From assembly GCF_032854445.1 (NCBI RefSeq), contig NC_088299.1, positions 4,003,001 to 4,067,000 on the forward strand: a DNA stretch of 64,000 nucleotides, written 5' to 3'. The notes below the pieces were generated by a model. The model worked only from the letters and a program-made list of their open reading frames with translations, searched no databases and had not been told where the DNA came from. This DNA comes from Liolophura sinensis (lineage: Eukaryota; Mollusca; Polyplacophora; Chitonida; Chitonidae). The position numbers were made by a program, and so were the translations under genes. Below, piece after piece: positions 1 through 9,917 of the stretch (position 1 is the stretch's first letter; the number at the start of each line of letters is the position of its first letter).

Positions 1-266
1 CGCAAATACTCTGTACAGAAAAAAGCTTGTAACCAATATTTTTACATTTTCGCACTTTGGCACTGTATATTTCAGGGGAACAAAATTTGAAAGATTACTG
101 ACTTTTTTTTGATAACTGTCAGTATTGTATATAGACGTAAAATATCCGACCGCACAGCAGTTTTAATGTTTTCAGTCGAATTCAAAATGTAGTCTTTTTT
201 TCAAGCTATAGAGATTTCAGATCTCAAGCATGACAGTGTGTGGCTTGAAATGGTCATACCCAAGTT

Positions 267-436
267 AATTTATTTTATTTATTTACTTGGTTGGTGTTTC
301 ACGTCGTACTCAAAAATATTTCATTTATACGACGAGAGCCGATGGAAGGAAACCAGGCAAAGCCCAGTGGAAGTCGGAGAGGAAGCTAACATGTGCTGGG
401 CTTTAACTCACAGCGACAGCATTGATGGGAGGCTTC
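267..436 (-). repeat. SINE family A (tRNA-derived, AAAT tail), reverse copy
   Basis: It starts with the complement of the (AAAT)n tail, followed by the conserved GGTGTTTCACGTCGTACTCA and AATATTTCA blocks shared with about 20 other copies in this window. The tRNA-like head is eroded. Confidence 0.75.
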
Positions 437-480
437 AGGTCTAATAGGATTCCTGAGTTTCCTAAGTTTACCTGAAACGC

Positions 481-625
481 TTGGTTTTTATTCCTTAATA
501 CGGACTATTTGATGTGGCCGTCTCAGCTTTCTCCTTGGGGAGTGAAAATGGAATTAAGCTACAGTTTTCTTGAGGCCCCACCGGTCAGTCCGGAATTGGG
601 GGCCCAATTGTTTGTCTTCAGTTTT
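481..625 (+). repeat. Fragment of dispersed repeat E
   Basis: The stretch with CTACAGTTTTCTTGAGGCCC and GGTCAGTCCGGAA resembles parts of 11400-11745 and 26200-26575. Only about 150 bases are recognisable and the ends are not defined. Confidence 0.4.
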
Positions 626-826
626 CTGTTGAGAGCCAGGCCTGCATGTACATGACGATGTGCTGAATTTTCTGTGGGGGTAATGTAACATTACTTTCAT
701 TTTTTATCCTGACCATAGTCATACATTTATTTATTTATTAATGATTAATAAATGGTTAATGATGTCAGACCCCATAGAGTTATTACAAATAATCTACTGT
801 TTTGTAATGTGGTGCCTTCGTTTCAG

Positions 827-981
827 ATTATGAGAAAGATCATCCGTACTTTGGCGCCATTGTGGGCAGAGTAGCCAACCGGATTGCCAAGGGAAAGTTT
901 GTGCTGGACGGAGTGACATACAATTTGCCGATTAACCACGGCTCTAACAGCATCCATGGCGGTATTAACGGATTTGATAAG
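827..981 (+). CDS. GALM: GALM exon (first visible)
   Basis: The acceptor TTTCAG ends at 826 and the donor GT is at 982. It enters with one leftover base, so the first codon is split (G|AT, Asp). It encodes YEKDHPYFGAIVGRVANRI and ends at GGINGFDK, including the Arg and first His of the active site. It ends in phase 0. Confidence 0.92.
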
Positions 982-3900
982 GTACATCTAAGCGTACACC
1001 TTAAGACCTTCTTTGTCAAATCCTGTGTGATCTCGTATGCTGATGAGATCTGTCTTATTGGCCCAGCAGATCACGTTTCACATCTACTGTCAGATTGTAC
1101 TTGTACAGAAAGTGTCTTTTTGAAAAATAAAGATGACAGTTGACAGCCCATTGCCGTCAACGTCAGATGGGTATTTCCAGTCGTGTGACCACAACAGATA
1201 AGTGTTTTTTTCAACACAGGCCCCAAATCAAGTTTTGCCACGTCATATTCCCATGATTACCACCAGCATAGTTCACAAATAAAACGTCCAAATATCCTAT
1301 GCAAGCTTAATCTTTTATCATCGATTTAATTAAAGCACACAGAGAGATTCATATGGATCTGGACGAGAAATCTTATGATATTTATTATCCATAAACTTCA
1401 TCCTTTGCTAGGATTGATGTAAACCGAGCTAGGGAAATTGCGTTCAGTCAAAAAATCTACGTGGTATGTATTTTAGTTCAAGAATTTAAAATCAGTACGG
1501 TATAGAAATAATTATGTTTTGGGTTCTTTCATATATCCGGTATATGTTTTTATTTATTCATTTATTTATGTATTTGATTCGTGTTCGTGAATATTTCACT
1601 TACGTCAGCGGTGGGCATTATGGTGGGGGGAAATCGGGTAGTGTCCGGTGGAAACCCACGGACACCCTTGCGTTGCTTGCAGATCTTCTCACGTAGGACA
1701 GGAGAGGAAACTCGCAAAGTTTTCTTTATTTGACAGAAACTGTGGGATGCAACATTAGATGGATCCCAACTCAAGCTCCAATATATAAGCAAAGACGGTG
1801 AAGAGGGTTATCCAGGGGAGGTAACTGTTCAGGTGATGTACGAACTGACAACAGAGAATGAGCTGCTCATAGACTACACGGCGACTACAACGAAAGCCAC
1901 GCCAATCATGCTAGTAAACCACGCCTATTTCAACCTATCAGGACATGTAAGCTAAAGTGTGAAATAAAATTGTATTAAAGGTCTGAGTGGAAAATGTACA
2001 AGCTGTCTTTTACATGTGTCTCTAGTGAAAATACTGTCATAATCATCTTCTTAGTTCATTACAATTTCTCTTAAAAGGCAACACTATAGTCCAAATGGAA
2101 GGAATGGAGGAAGTTGAAAATAGCATTTTTTGTGATGTAGCACAAGAGAGATATCGGAGTTCAAAGTAAGAAAAATGGCGTACATGAGACAGTCGAAAGC
2201 GCCGCCATGTCGTCAATTTTAACCAATCAGGCGTGACTTATTTCTATAGCTCGAGGACGCAGCTGTTGCCGCTTACGTCACTCGAGCCCTGTTTTGCCGG
2301 GGTATCAGTGATGCGACATCGTGTTTCCTATTGCTCTAAAATAATTCCTGATTAAAGATTGATATATAGAGTTACGAAGCCTGTCCGAAAAAAATGTTTG
2401 TCGCCTTTAAGGCCTGTTTCAACCCCTCTTCCAAAATAATATTAAAATATTTATTGCTTTTTCTGTCAAGACTAAAATAACGACATAGAGTAAATACGCT
2501 TAACTTCTTTATGTTTTACTATTAACATTCACTTAACAACAGACAACTATTAGACACCTTGAATATTATTCTGTATAATTTACTCTCTAACCTGAATAGC
2601 ACAGGCGCTAACTCAACTATTTTTGTACCATGAATCTTTGTCTGAGTGACCAAACTTGTTTCCTTACACAAACAGAACAGCAAGGACATCTATGATCACA
2701 TGGCCCAGATTAACGCTGAGCGGTACTTGATCGTTGACGAGGAAGGAATCCCGTCTGGTGAGCTGAAGTAAGATGTATCTGTCAAATTTTGATATCGTTT
2801 GTTACTATTTATGTAATTCTTTAGTCACGTGACAACGATTTATGCATTGATATGAACTGTTAGAATAAAACTCTATCTGACGTAAACTGACAGGCAGCTG
2901 TATTTCACCGGTTAAGTGGGACCATCAGCCAGCTATTACAATTATTGTCGGAGGGCCTTCGTGACCGAGGTGTTCAGCGTGCTAGCGCGGCACAATAACC
3001 CAGGAGCCTCTCATCAATGCGATAGCTTTTCAAGTCTAACTCATGCTGGCTTCTTCTTCAACCTTGCGTGGGGAGGTCTGGCAGCAACCTGCACATGGGC
3101 GTGAGTCCCCCCCCCCCCCCCCCCCCCGGTTTCCTCCCACAAAAATGTTGGGCACAGGAGTACAAGTGGAATATTCTTGCGCACGACGTTAAACATCAAT
3201 CAAATCAGATGAAATCAACCTACGCCTTTGGCCACTTGGTAAACCCTACTTTATTTCATCACTTTCACCTTCAGCCAGGAAGTGCGAATATTTCTATTTT
3301 TAAAAGTTTACACATGACCTCACCAGAGATTGAACTTGCTCGCGCCTCCCAGTTAAGAGGCACATGCTCCAACCATACAGTTGAATTGTCGTTTTCAGGT
3401 GAGATTGCTCCGGTAGAAGGTACACTTTTCGACCTACGCAAGAAGGTGCGTCTGGCTGAACGAATCAAACTGATAAACGACGGCATAGGATTTGACAACA
3501 ACTTCTGTCTGGATCTTTCCGATCAAAGGAAATATGTCGCTAGGTAAAGATAATTTTTCATCTGAATTCCCACGATTGAAGTCTGTGGTGGGTTTGACAA
3601 AACCAATCAGTAATTTTGACATCTTAAAACAGGATTTTCATTTCATGTTTTATTGCTATCACCAGAATAAGTTAGCCATATATATCCGGGTACTTCACTC
3701 AAAGATTCATAGAAGATACATAACCCCATTGCAACTTTATAATACCCATTATAATGTCGGCCATTGATTTCGCTTCATTAAAACATTTTGGGTAAAGGGT
3801 TAAGGATAACACACTGAAGGATAATACAAGGATGATTATCACACATGTGTACGAGATTGTTTGGTGGAGAGTATATGGTGACGTCTAGTAACTTGCTATA

Positions 3901-4981
3901 AGTATCACTACATTTTTTAGACCTATTTCCTGTTTAAGCCACGGTTCTAAAGTGAGTGTAATTTGCTGCTATGCAGGCATTAACACGAGTAAACTGACAA
4001 GGGGCCATACTTCACCAGTTACGTATGGCAATTTATAAGTCTCTTTTTGTACTGCATTACAGAGTTGAATGTCCGCAGACAGGTCGCTTCCTCGAGGTCT
4101 ATTCCACAGAACCTGCTGTACAGTTTTACAATTCTGGCTACCTGGACGGCGTCAAAGGCAAAGGCGGAATAACGTACGGCAAACATGGTGCCTTCTGTTT
4201 GGAGCCACAGCATTATAACGACAGTGTGAATCAGGTAAGTTGTTTACATGTATCTTTCTTAAACACAGTCATGCAGAATTGAATTTTTTTGTTATTTCGG
4301 AGTGTTAAGTGTTAAATGTAATGTATCCAACCCCCCACCTTTGTTTCTATCCTCTCGAGATTTGTGAAAAGTTTAACATGTTTTCTCAACCTGAGTCTTT
4401 GCAATGAGTATGATTCTCTTGTAAATACATATTGACAGAGCGTCCAGAATCTCTGGCACTCTGCTTTGATTGTGTCTAATTCCGCTTGATCCGGGACTAG
4501 GGGCGGTAGATTCATCGTGTTGTGAATCAGATCGCCAGTTTGGATATAGGAACAGTTGCAATAAAAGCGCAGTTGAGATGCATTTTTATTATCGACAACT
4601 TATATTCAAGCATGCTACACCGTTTGAATGCTGATTTCACTCAGTGGCCTAAAACATACCTTGTGTCTTTCCATCATCAGTGAAAACTGTTGATCGTTTC
4701 TCTTTGTATGATTCTGTCATATATACTTTATATACTTTCTTATTTCTTTGGTTGTTTGTGTTAAACGTCGTTTGGGGGGATTCGCCTTGCAGTTATTGAC
4801 CCAGAATATCCTTACTGGTCGACGTCTGGTATGCAAATGTCTGTTGCTAGGCATAGATTACTAGGTGAAACATGTACGTCACTCGTCGTGTCTGTTTTAG
4901 CCGTCCTTCCCAAACACGGTCCTGCGACCTGGAGAGACGTACCGACAGACCACCTGGTACAGGTTCGGGATAGTCGAATAG
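827..4981 (+). CDS. GALM: Aldose 1-epimerase / galactose mutarotase, 3' six exons (5' incomplete)
   Basis: The six exons are 827-981, 1737-1946, 2676-2757, 3399-3543, 4063-4234 and 4901-4981, all bounded by GT-AG introns with matching phases. They encode about 280 C-terminal residues; the family is usually about 340, so an N-terminal part of some 60 residues is missing upstream. The enzyme interconverts alpha- and beta-anomers of galactose and glucose in the cytosol, feeding the Leloir pathway. Visible family motifs are VGRVANRI (sugar-binding Arg), SIHGG (His), NHAYFNLSG (catalytic His), GFDNNFCL (Asp), FCLEPQ (catalytic Glu) and the closing TTWYRFG. All catalytic positions known for the human enzyme appear present, so this looks functional. 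No AATAAA was found soon after the stop; CATAAA at 5172-5177 is a weak candidate poly(A) signal. Family identity is certain from motif order; activity is inferred. Confidence 0.93.
1550..1712 (-). repeat. SINE family A, reverse copy close to a splice acceptor
   Basis: It has an (AAAT)n-type tail complement, then GAATATTTCACTTACGTC and a GGTGGGGGGAAA block typical of the family. It lies in the GALM intron and stops about 25 bases before the acceptor of the next exon (exon start 1737). Confidence 0.75.
1737..1946 (+). CDS. GALM: GALM exon with catalytic NHAYFNL motif
   Basis: The acceptor TTGACAG precedes 1737 and the donor GTAAGC follows 1946. The 210 bases are exactly 70 codons in phase 0. 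It reads KLWDATLDG, then DGEEGYPGEVTV, and ends TPIMLVNHAYFNLSGH. The His of NHAYF matches the catalytic His of galactose mutarotases. Confidence 0.93.
2070..2411. mobile_element. MITE-like element with short terminal inverted repeats
   Basis: The left end CTTAAAAGGCAAC is nearly the reverse complement of the right end GTCGCCTTTAAGG. The 340-base interior has no reading frame and includes CACTATAGTCC, which resembles a block in another dispersed repeat here (10815-11115). It sits in a GALM intron. Target-site duplication is not clear, so the class is inferred. Confidence 0.45.
2676..2757 (+). CDS. GALM: GALM exon
   Basis: The exon is 82 bases, with acceptor AAACAG ending at 2675 and donor GTGAGC at 2758. 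It reads NSKDIYDHMAQ and ends IVDEEGIPSG, leaving one base of the split Gly codon. It fits the family segment between the catalytic His and the E-APV-GT stretch. Confidence 0.9.
2852..2947 (+). repeat. Dispersed repeat C, 3' fragment
   Basis: It contains AATAAAACTCTATCTGACGT, AAACTGACAGGCAGC and TATTTCACCGGTTAAGTG, which recur in the same order at about 12 places in the window. It lies in a GALM intron directly before a SINE. Confidence 0.6.
2949..3211 (+). repeat. SINE family A with 21-base C tract
   Basis: The near full-length copy starts with a tRNA-like head (CCTTCGTGACCGAGGTG) and has GCTGGCTTC and AGCAACCTGC blocks, then a C run at 3107-3127. The GGAATATTCTTG block follows, and the end is TCAATCAAATCA. 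The poly-C run replaces the usual internal sequence and is likely length-variable. Confidence 0.75.
3399..3543 (+). CDS. GALM: GALM exon with catalytic Asp motif
   Basis: The acceptor GTTTTCAG ends at 3398 and the donor GTAAAG is at 3544. Joined to the previous exon it reads G-EIAPVEGTLFDLRKKV, then GFDNNFCLDLSD. The Asp in GFDNNFCL corresponds to the family's substrate-binding Asp. It ends with two bases of a split Arg codon. Confidence 0.93.
3988..4031 (+). repeat. Dispersed repeat C, short fragment
   Basis: TAAACTGACAAGGGGCCATA and CTTCACCAGTTACGT match the 3' part of repeat C. The fragment sits just upstream of the next GALM exon. Confidence 0.5.
4063..4234 (+). CDS. GALM: GALM exon with catalytic Glu motif
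   Basis: The acceptor ATTACAG ends at 4062 and the donor GTAAGT is at 4235. It reads VECPQTGRFLEVYSTEP, AVQFYNSGYLDG, then HGAFCLEPQHYNDSVNQ. The Glu of FCLEPQ is the expected general base of mutarotases. Confidence 0.94.
4901..4981 (+). CDS. GALM: GALM terminal exon
   Basis: The acceptor TGTTTTAG ends at 4900. The 27 codons read PSFPNTVLRPGETYRQTT and WYRFGIVE, then TAG at 4979-4981. The LRPGE-Y--TTWYRF ending is the standard mutarotase C-terminus, so the gene ends here. Confidence 0.93.
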   Translation, partial: PSFPNTVLRPGETYRQTTWYRFGIVE

Positions 4982-6519
4982 GAAGTAGCGTGGTTTTATA
5001 ACCGATGCCAGATTCAAAGGAAGGATGGGAGGATTGTGGTCGAGTTAGTTGAACTTATGAGGAAGGACATTTTGAAAGACGTTAAATGTATAACTCGTAA
5101 ATCTAGAGCAACGTTGGTTTAAGGAGTTTTCGTACACTATGTAAGCCGTTTTGAAATATATCTAAGCTCTTCATAAATACAAGTTTTGGGCTTTGCTTTT
5201 TGTTTTACTTTGTTCATATAATGCTACAAAGAGTTAATGGAACAATTCCACTTTTTGAGGCAAGAAAACGTTACGGTTGTTTCCTCAGAAGCTGTGGCTC
5301 AAATGCCCACTTTGAAGAACACGATCATCAACCAACAAGAAGAAACGGCGACAACAATGACATGGCCGTCTTCCAATTGGGATGATCAACCGAGGTAAAA
5401 ACTAACGAATATGATGCCATAATTCTGCGACTCGATGTGAGGAACGCGTTTTAGCTTCTATATACGAGCAGTTCTTCTCCAGGGGTTCTCCTTGATCATG
5501 GGTGCATTTTTTTAAAATTTAGCCTACATGCCATGTCCAGTTTATTGACTGGACATGGCTTAAGATTCCTTACTTATCCTCGATATTATGCAACAGTGAG
5601 ACAATCTTTGAAGAAATGGTGGTATGGGAAACGTGGTTACAAAACCACAAACCTTTTCCATGGAGTAGCGATTGCTGCAGGAAATTCACTAACCCTTGAA
5701 CAATTGGGGCACGGGTTCAAATCCCGCCGTCGTCGGTTCGGGTGAATTTAAGTCAGTTTTTTGTGTTTTTCTCCGAATATAAATCTGACCGCTGTTAAAT
5801 AAGTTAAATATTTCAATACGTAGTAAAACATTAATCTACACAAATGAATTAATAATGCAAATGCGCGAAAAACTATATGGAAGCCGGTCTAGGTCATCAT
5901 AGTGTATTATCATCACATTCGAGTAGCACGGTGTCATGTGGCGATGGTACAATGGTGTAAAGTTATGGTCATCGGTCACCGCTTCATGCTATCGTTCTGT
6001 TATCGCGTGTAAATGTGCTATCATTTCGCGCCATTATATGTGTTAATGTATGTATATGTATGGTGAGGAGAATTTACATAGGACAAAAAAAAATAATAAA
6101 ACGCCTTCTTAACTTTCTACATTCTGTTATATTCCAACTGCAGTTTCAAACTTCATATTATTTTCAAGGAATACGAATATGAATGTCCACAGAGGTCTTT
6201 ATATAGGATATGTGTTACCAGTAACTAAGGAACGTGTCGTGCATGTCAAAACAGGCAGTGGTTTAGTTACATGGCATAATACATGAATAAATTGTTGCTA
6301 GGAACAAGCTCGTACATGTATAAAGCTGTTAAGTAGCGAACAATAGAAAAATCAGTACCTAAGAGTGTCTGTCCGCAGGGCGAGTAGTGGCGATGCGTCT
6401 TTATTGGCATCGAATGGATGGCCCTGCGGATAATCTGTGACATAATATTTGTATATATACAATGAGTAATATATATACAATGAGGAATAAAAATGAAATG
6501 CTTTGACAAAATTAATCAA
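4982..6519. other. Intergenic stretch after GALM
   Basis: This holds the GALM 3' UTR and flank. At about 5660-5745 there is a tRNA-like relic with a good RNA polymerase III B box (GGGTTCAAATCCCG at 5712-5725) but no intact cloverleaf, probably a SINE remnant. I see no coding sequence. Confidence 0.5.
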
Positions 6520-7590
6520 CATAAATTATACAAGCATGATATTATGAGATACGATATTAGAGCCGATGACTACCATTGAGATATGGGTTGTATTTATGAA
6601 GAAAGTTTCTTTTACATCTAAGGTGGCTTGATTTCCATCTAGTACTTTATAAAATGGAAAGACTGTAAACGAGGGAGTCAGTGACAATGCGCGTGAGCAG
6701 ATGTGCTTACTGACTGGAAGATGACAATATTCTTCGTTGTTGATTTCTTGTTGATGCAGTGTCAATCTGGAGCGGAGATCTGAGGTCTGGCCAATATATT
6801 GTGTGCCACATTCAATGCAAACAAGTGCATATACAACATTTTTTACAGTGCAGCACATGTCAGATTTTACATTAAACAAAGACTCTTCTCTCTCAATCTG
6901 AAAACTTGATCCTTCTCACATGTGTATTCATGCTCCACATCTAGGTTTATCGCATTTAGGGACCGATGGAGTCACAATTTTTTCTGAAAAGTGAGCGCGA
7001 ATTAACATTTGTTTAGGCTTGGAGCCTGTCGTTTGCTATTAATAACCTTAGGCTAGAATGTCTTTCATCCTGTCACTGTTTTTTAGAATTGGTAAGGTAT
7101 TCACAATGACTGGGAAGATGTTATTATTGTGATTATGTGTTGAAACAAATGGAATTACCTTCTCGTCAGGTTTTTTTCTGTGAGGGTTCCCTGAGTTCTG
7201 TCATTGAATGACTCTGAGCGGTCCTAATTCCTTTGTCAATTAATCCTTCCGGATAAACCCCTGTTGCGTAGACATGATTTAAGTTCTATTGATCTCTCAT
7301 TTTGTTTCGATTTTACCTTTACCCTTGTACGGATTCTTCTGGCAAGGGAATATGGGATATTTTCCCGAGTACGAAGTGGGTGATTCGAACTAAAATGAAG
7401 ATAGAGTTGTGTGTCCGTGGGTTTTCGATAAATATCAGCTGATATAGAAGTCCAATCTTTCAAGACAAGTATTTCTAAAAGGGTATTGATTTAGAATTTA
7501 CTTCCATTCTGAAGGATATTTGAGGATGAAGGTTATTGAGGCTATCAAATAGAAAATCAATCGGCCCGGCTTCCTTTGGCTAGAAAGGAT
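6520..7590 (-). pseudogene. Penelope-like retroelement, decayed 3' part (GIY-YIG endonuclease)
   Basis: Read on the minus strand from 7590 downward, frames give LEILVLKDWTSISADIYRKP, then TDTQLYLHFSSNHP and IPYSLARRIRT, then TELREPS. After these comes a Cys-rich stretch (PKCDKPRCGA), then VVYALVCIECGTQYIGQTSD with LRSRLTLHQQEIN. The last is a GIY-YIG nuclease core as found at the C-terminus of Penelope-like element proteins; the DIYRKPTDTQ and IPYSLARR motifs are typical of the region after their reverse transcriptase. Two open pieces remain (7236-7463 and 6526-6879), with stop codons and frame changes between them, including TGA where a Cys codon would be expected. The reverse transcriptase itself is missing, so the copy is dead and 5'-truncated. 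It abuts a CACT-tailed SINE. Confidence 0.82.
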
Positions 7591-7610
7591 ATATATATAT
7601 ATTATATACT

Positions 7611-7812
7611 GGTTTACCCGTATCAGTATAATGGCTCGGGCGGGGCGGCTTACTTGCCTTAGGTATGGCGTCTCAATGAAGCAGCACTAGATAAAAGAGC
7701 AGTGGAAATCCATCCTGCTACAAGGATGCACATTACATACATCCTAAGGATTCCGTCGTCGTCATATGACGCGACGTTAAACCCCAAGCACTCACTCACT
7801 CACTCACTCACT
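7611..7812 (+). repeat. SINE family B ((CACT)n tail), 5'-truncated
   Basis: It has CCGTATCAGTATAATGGCTC, AGCAGCACTAGATAAAAGAG and GTCATATGACGCGACGTTAA blocks, then CCCCAAGCACTCACT with a CACT repeat tail. These match the copies at 49886-50131 and 60013-60364. The tRNA-like head is missing. Confidence 0.75.
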
Positions 7813-9436
7813 TTCAGTTCTGAACGCCAACGGAGGCAGCAGCAAGTATATTTTTAAAATCTGTTGTTTTTTTTTAAATTCTCTAACCATTAGGCCAACG
7901 GGGCGCTAGGTTTCCATCGTAAAACCCCTTCATAGTAGTGTATAAAAACATTTATTTGTAAATTTATCCCGCAAAAACACATCAAAAGATAGATGTCAAA
8001 GCTACACGTAATATATAAACATCTTTCTTCAACGGAAAACTAAATGCAGAGAGCAGGTATCACTTTACAGATACCTTGACAACATTCTCTCATTAACAAA
8101 ATCCATAACATATTTCAAACATTGATTTTCGATTACCTGTGTGAAAACTCGCCACTAGAATTTACAAATAATACGTCGCTTAATCCTTAAAATCTAGTAA
8201 ATAACATTTCACAAGAAATAAGCCCCATATAAAATACTTCGGTGGGTGTTGTGTGTACAAATTTATGTTCATAGCTTAAAATCAAGGAAGGAAACATAAA
8301 CAAAATTTTCATTCCTGATTTACATCATATTCTCCTGCGAGATCTCGTAATATCAAACAAGCACCAAAGTCTTTACACTTATAGAGCTATGAGAAAGTCG
8401 ATGTGACACCTGACGCCAGGCCAATGCGTAACACACAATATATCTCCGCATTATGCTGTGTATACTGCACTATATTATGTAAGCTATACCGCTGAAGTCC
8501 TCGGTACTTTTATATATGACCACTTATCTTACTTTCAGCAATGTTGAGCAGTGCCTGCATTTTGCTGTTACTGCTTTGATAACAAATATAGCTATATTAG
8601 CCACATGTTAACAACAGGAGATTAGTGTCGCCTCGTGTCAAGTGCGAATCAGGTCATCGTTTAAAGGGGGAAAGACTGGCTCTCGTGTTACTAGAACCCA
8701 TTAATCAGAGTGTCTTACCCAAATTTCTACTTGCACTGTCGTTTTTCTTGGCTTAGTAGCCACAGACTTCGGTTTTGCTGAGAAAATCAGCGGTTCACAA
8801 TTTACATTTCACGCCGTTTCTTTGTATCGTATTACGTGTATTCTTTGTGAAGAGCATGTCATATAGTAACTCACAAGAGTAGCCTCCCTTTGTGGTTGCC
8901 TGACCGACAGCCATAAACAAGTAGCTTCAATTCACTTTTAAGAAATGACTAGGCAAAAAGGATTTATCTTTGACAAATGAGACTTGAATTAAGCTTAAAT
9001 TTTTCATGTAAATAAGACTAAGATAATATGCATTGCTTTTCCGGAGTAGGAGTCTGGGTATAAGACTGGCACTATCCATTGTTTTCTGGAGGGCTCGGAG
9101 TAAGAGTCTAATCACAAGACTGACACTGTCCCATTGCTTTTCGGAATGCCCAACATTGGGCGAGTTACTGGCAAACTATCCGTGTGACATACGTCACATT
9201 GGTGGAGTTTATATATCCAAAGAACTTAATGCAGAACCACACAACAGAGTACTATCACCTGACTGTTGCCACCAACGCTCCAAGAACAACTAGGCCTACT
9301 GAATCAAAGAAAAAAAACTTCCTCGTGCCAGAAAAGGACTGAATCCACGTCTCGATTGATCTAGGGATTAAAAAGACAGGCACCTAAACACTCGTCGTTC
9401 GGTATCGATTCTACGTTATGACATATTGCTAACGGT
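7813..9436. other. Intergenic stretch before the channel gene's 3' end
   Basis: I see no coding sequence. At about 9030-9150 there is a degenerate direct repeat of about 64 bases (GGAGTAGGAGTCTGG...AAGACTGGCACT and a diverged copy). The rest is unremarkable AT-rich DNA. Confidence 0.5.
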
Positions 9437-9442
9437 TTTATT
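9437..9442 (-). promoter_or_regulatory. Candidate poly(A) signal of the DEG/ENaC gene
   Basis: AATAAA on the minus strand lies about 175 bases past the channel stop codon (9618-9620). It is the first such hexamer I noted downstream of the gene. Position and sequence fit; use is inferred. Confidence 0.4.
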
Positions 9443-9617
9443 GCAATACCATGTCGTAGGCAATTCTTCAGTGACCATGCTGCCGAACTGGATACTTGGG
9501 CCGTGAAAGTCCCCTTTTTAATACAAACTTTAGGAAGCAAATTCAGACCTTTTGTAGGCTGGTGACCACTTGCTGAGACGCTTATGTTTCTTTGTTTGAA
9601 CCGCTGGTCACCATAAT

Positions 9618-9917
9618 TCATGTCCTGTTGATAATGGTAATCGCCCATCCTCCCATTAAGATTCCTACGTCCCTAGGGCCGCCGTCCCTTCCCGTAGAGA
9701 CGGTATTCACCGATCCCTTGGAGACAGGGTGAGTTCCATTGGCTTCTACTCTCTCGACGTTCCTTCCCCTGGAGCTGTCTGTTTTAGGTTTCATACATTT
9801 CTGCCCATCCACAACGAATATCTGCAGGCCAAGCTCCAGAACCTCTATGATACTAATGACGGATAGTCCCACATACAGGCCGATAGAACCACCGATATCA
9901 GACAAGAACTGGGACTC
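9618..9917 (-). CDS. DEG/ENaC exon 13 (TM2, tail, stop)
   Basis: The acceptor CCCATCAG lies just before 9917 on the minus strand. The exon holds 99 codons plus TGA. It starts ESQFLSDIGGSIGLYVGLSV and ISIIEVLELGLQIF, which is the second membrane helix with the G-x-S selectivity filter. A Lys/Arg- and Ser-rich cytosolic tail follows and ends IINRT. Confidence 0.94.
   Translation of the reverse strand, partial: ESQFLSDIGGSIGLYVGLSVISIIEVLELGLQIFVVDGQKCMKPKTDSSRGRNVERVEANGTHPVSKGSVNTVSTGRDGGPRDVGILMGGWAITIINRT

Larger units (their letters stand above)
1..826. other. Non-coding stretch upstream of the first visible GALM exon
   Basis: I see no coding exon here. It holds a reverse-oriented SINE at about 267-436 and, at about 481-625, a fragment of the dispersed repeat also present near 11400 and 26200. 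Because the first exon in the window enters with one leftover base of a split codon, this stretch is probably intron, with the 5' exon(s) outside the window. Confidence 0.6.

Noticed and set aside
3068-3547. 159-codon plus-strand open frame
   Set aside because: It is a chimera running through a SINE, a poly-C run and intron into the real GALM exon 3399-3543; only the last part is coding.
5660-5745. tRNA gene candidate with a good B box
   Set aside because: The 5' half does not fold as a tRNA; probably a SINE relic.
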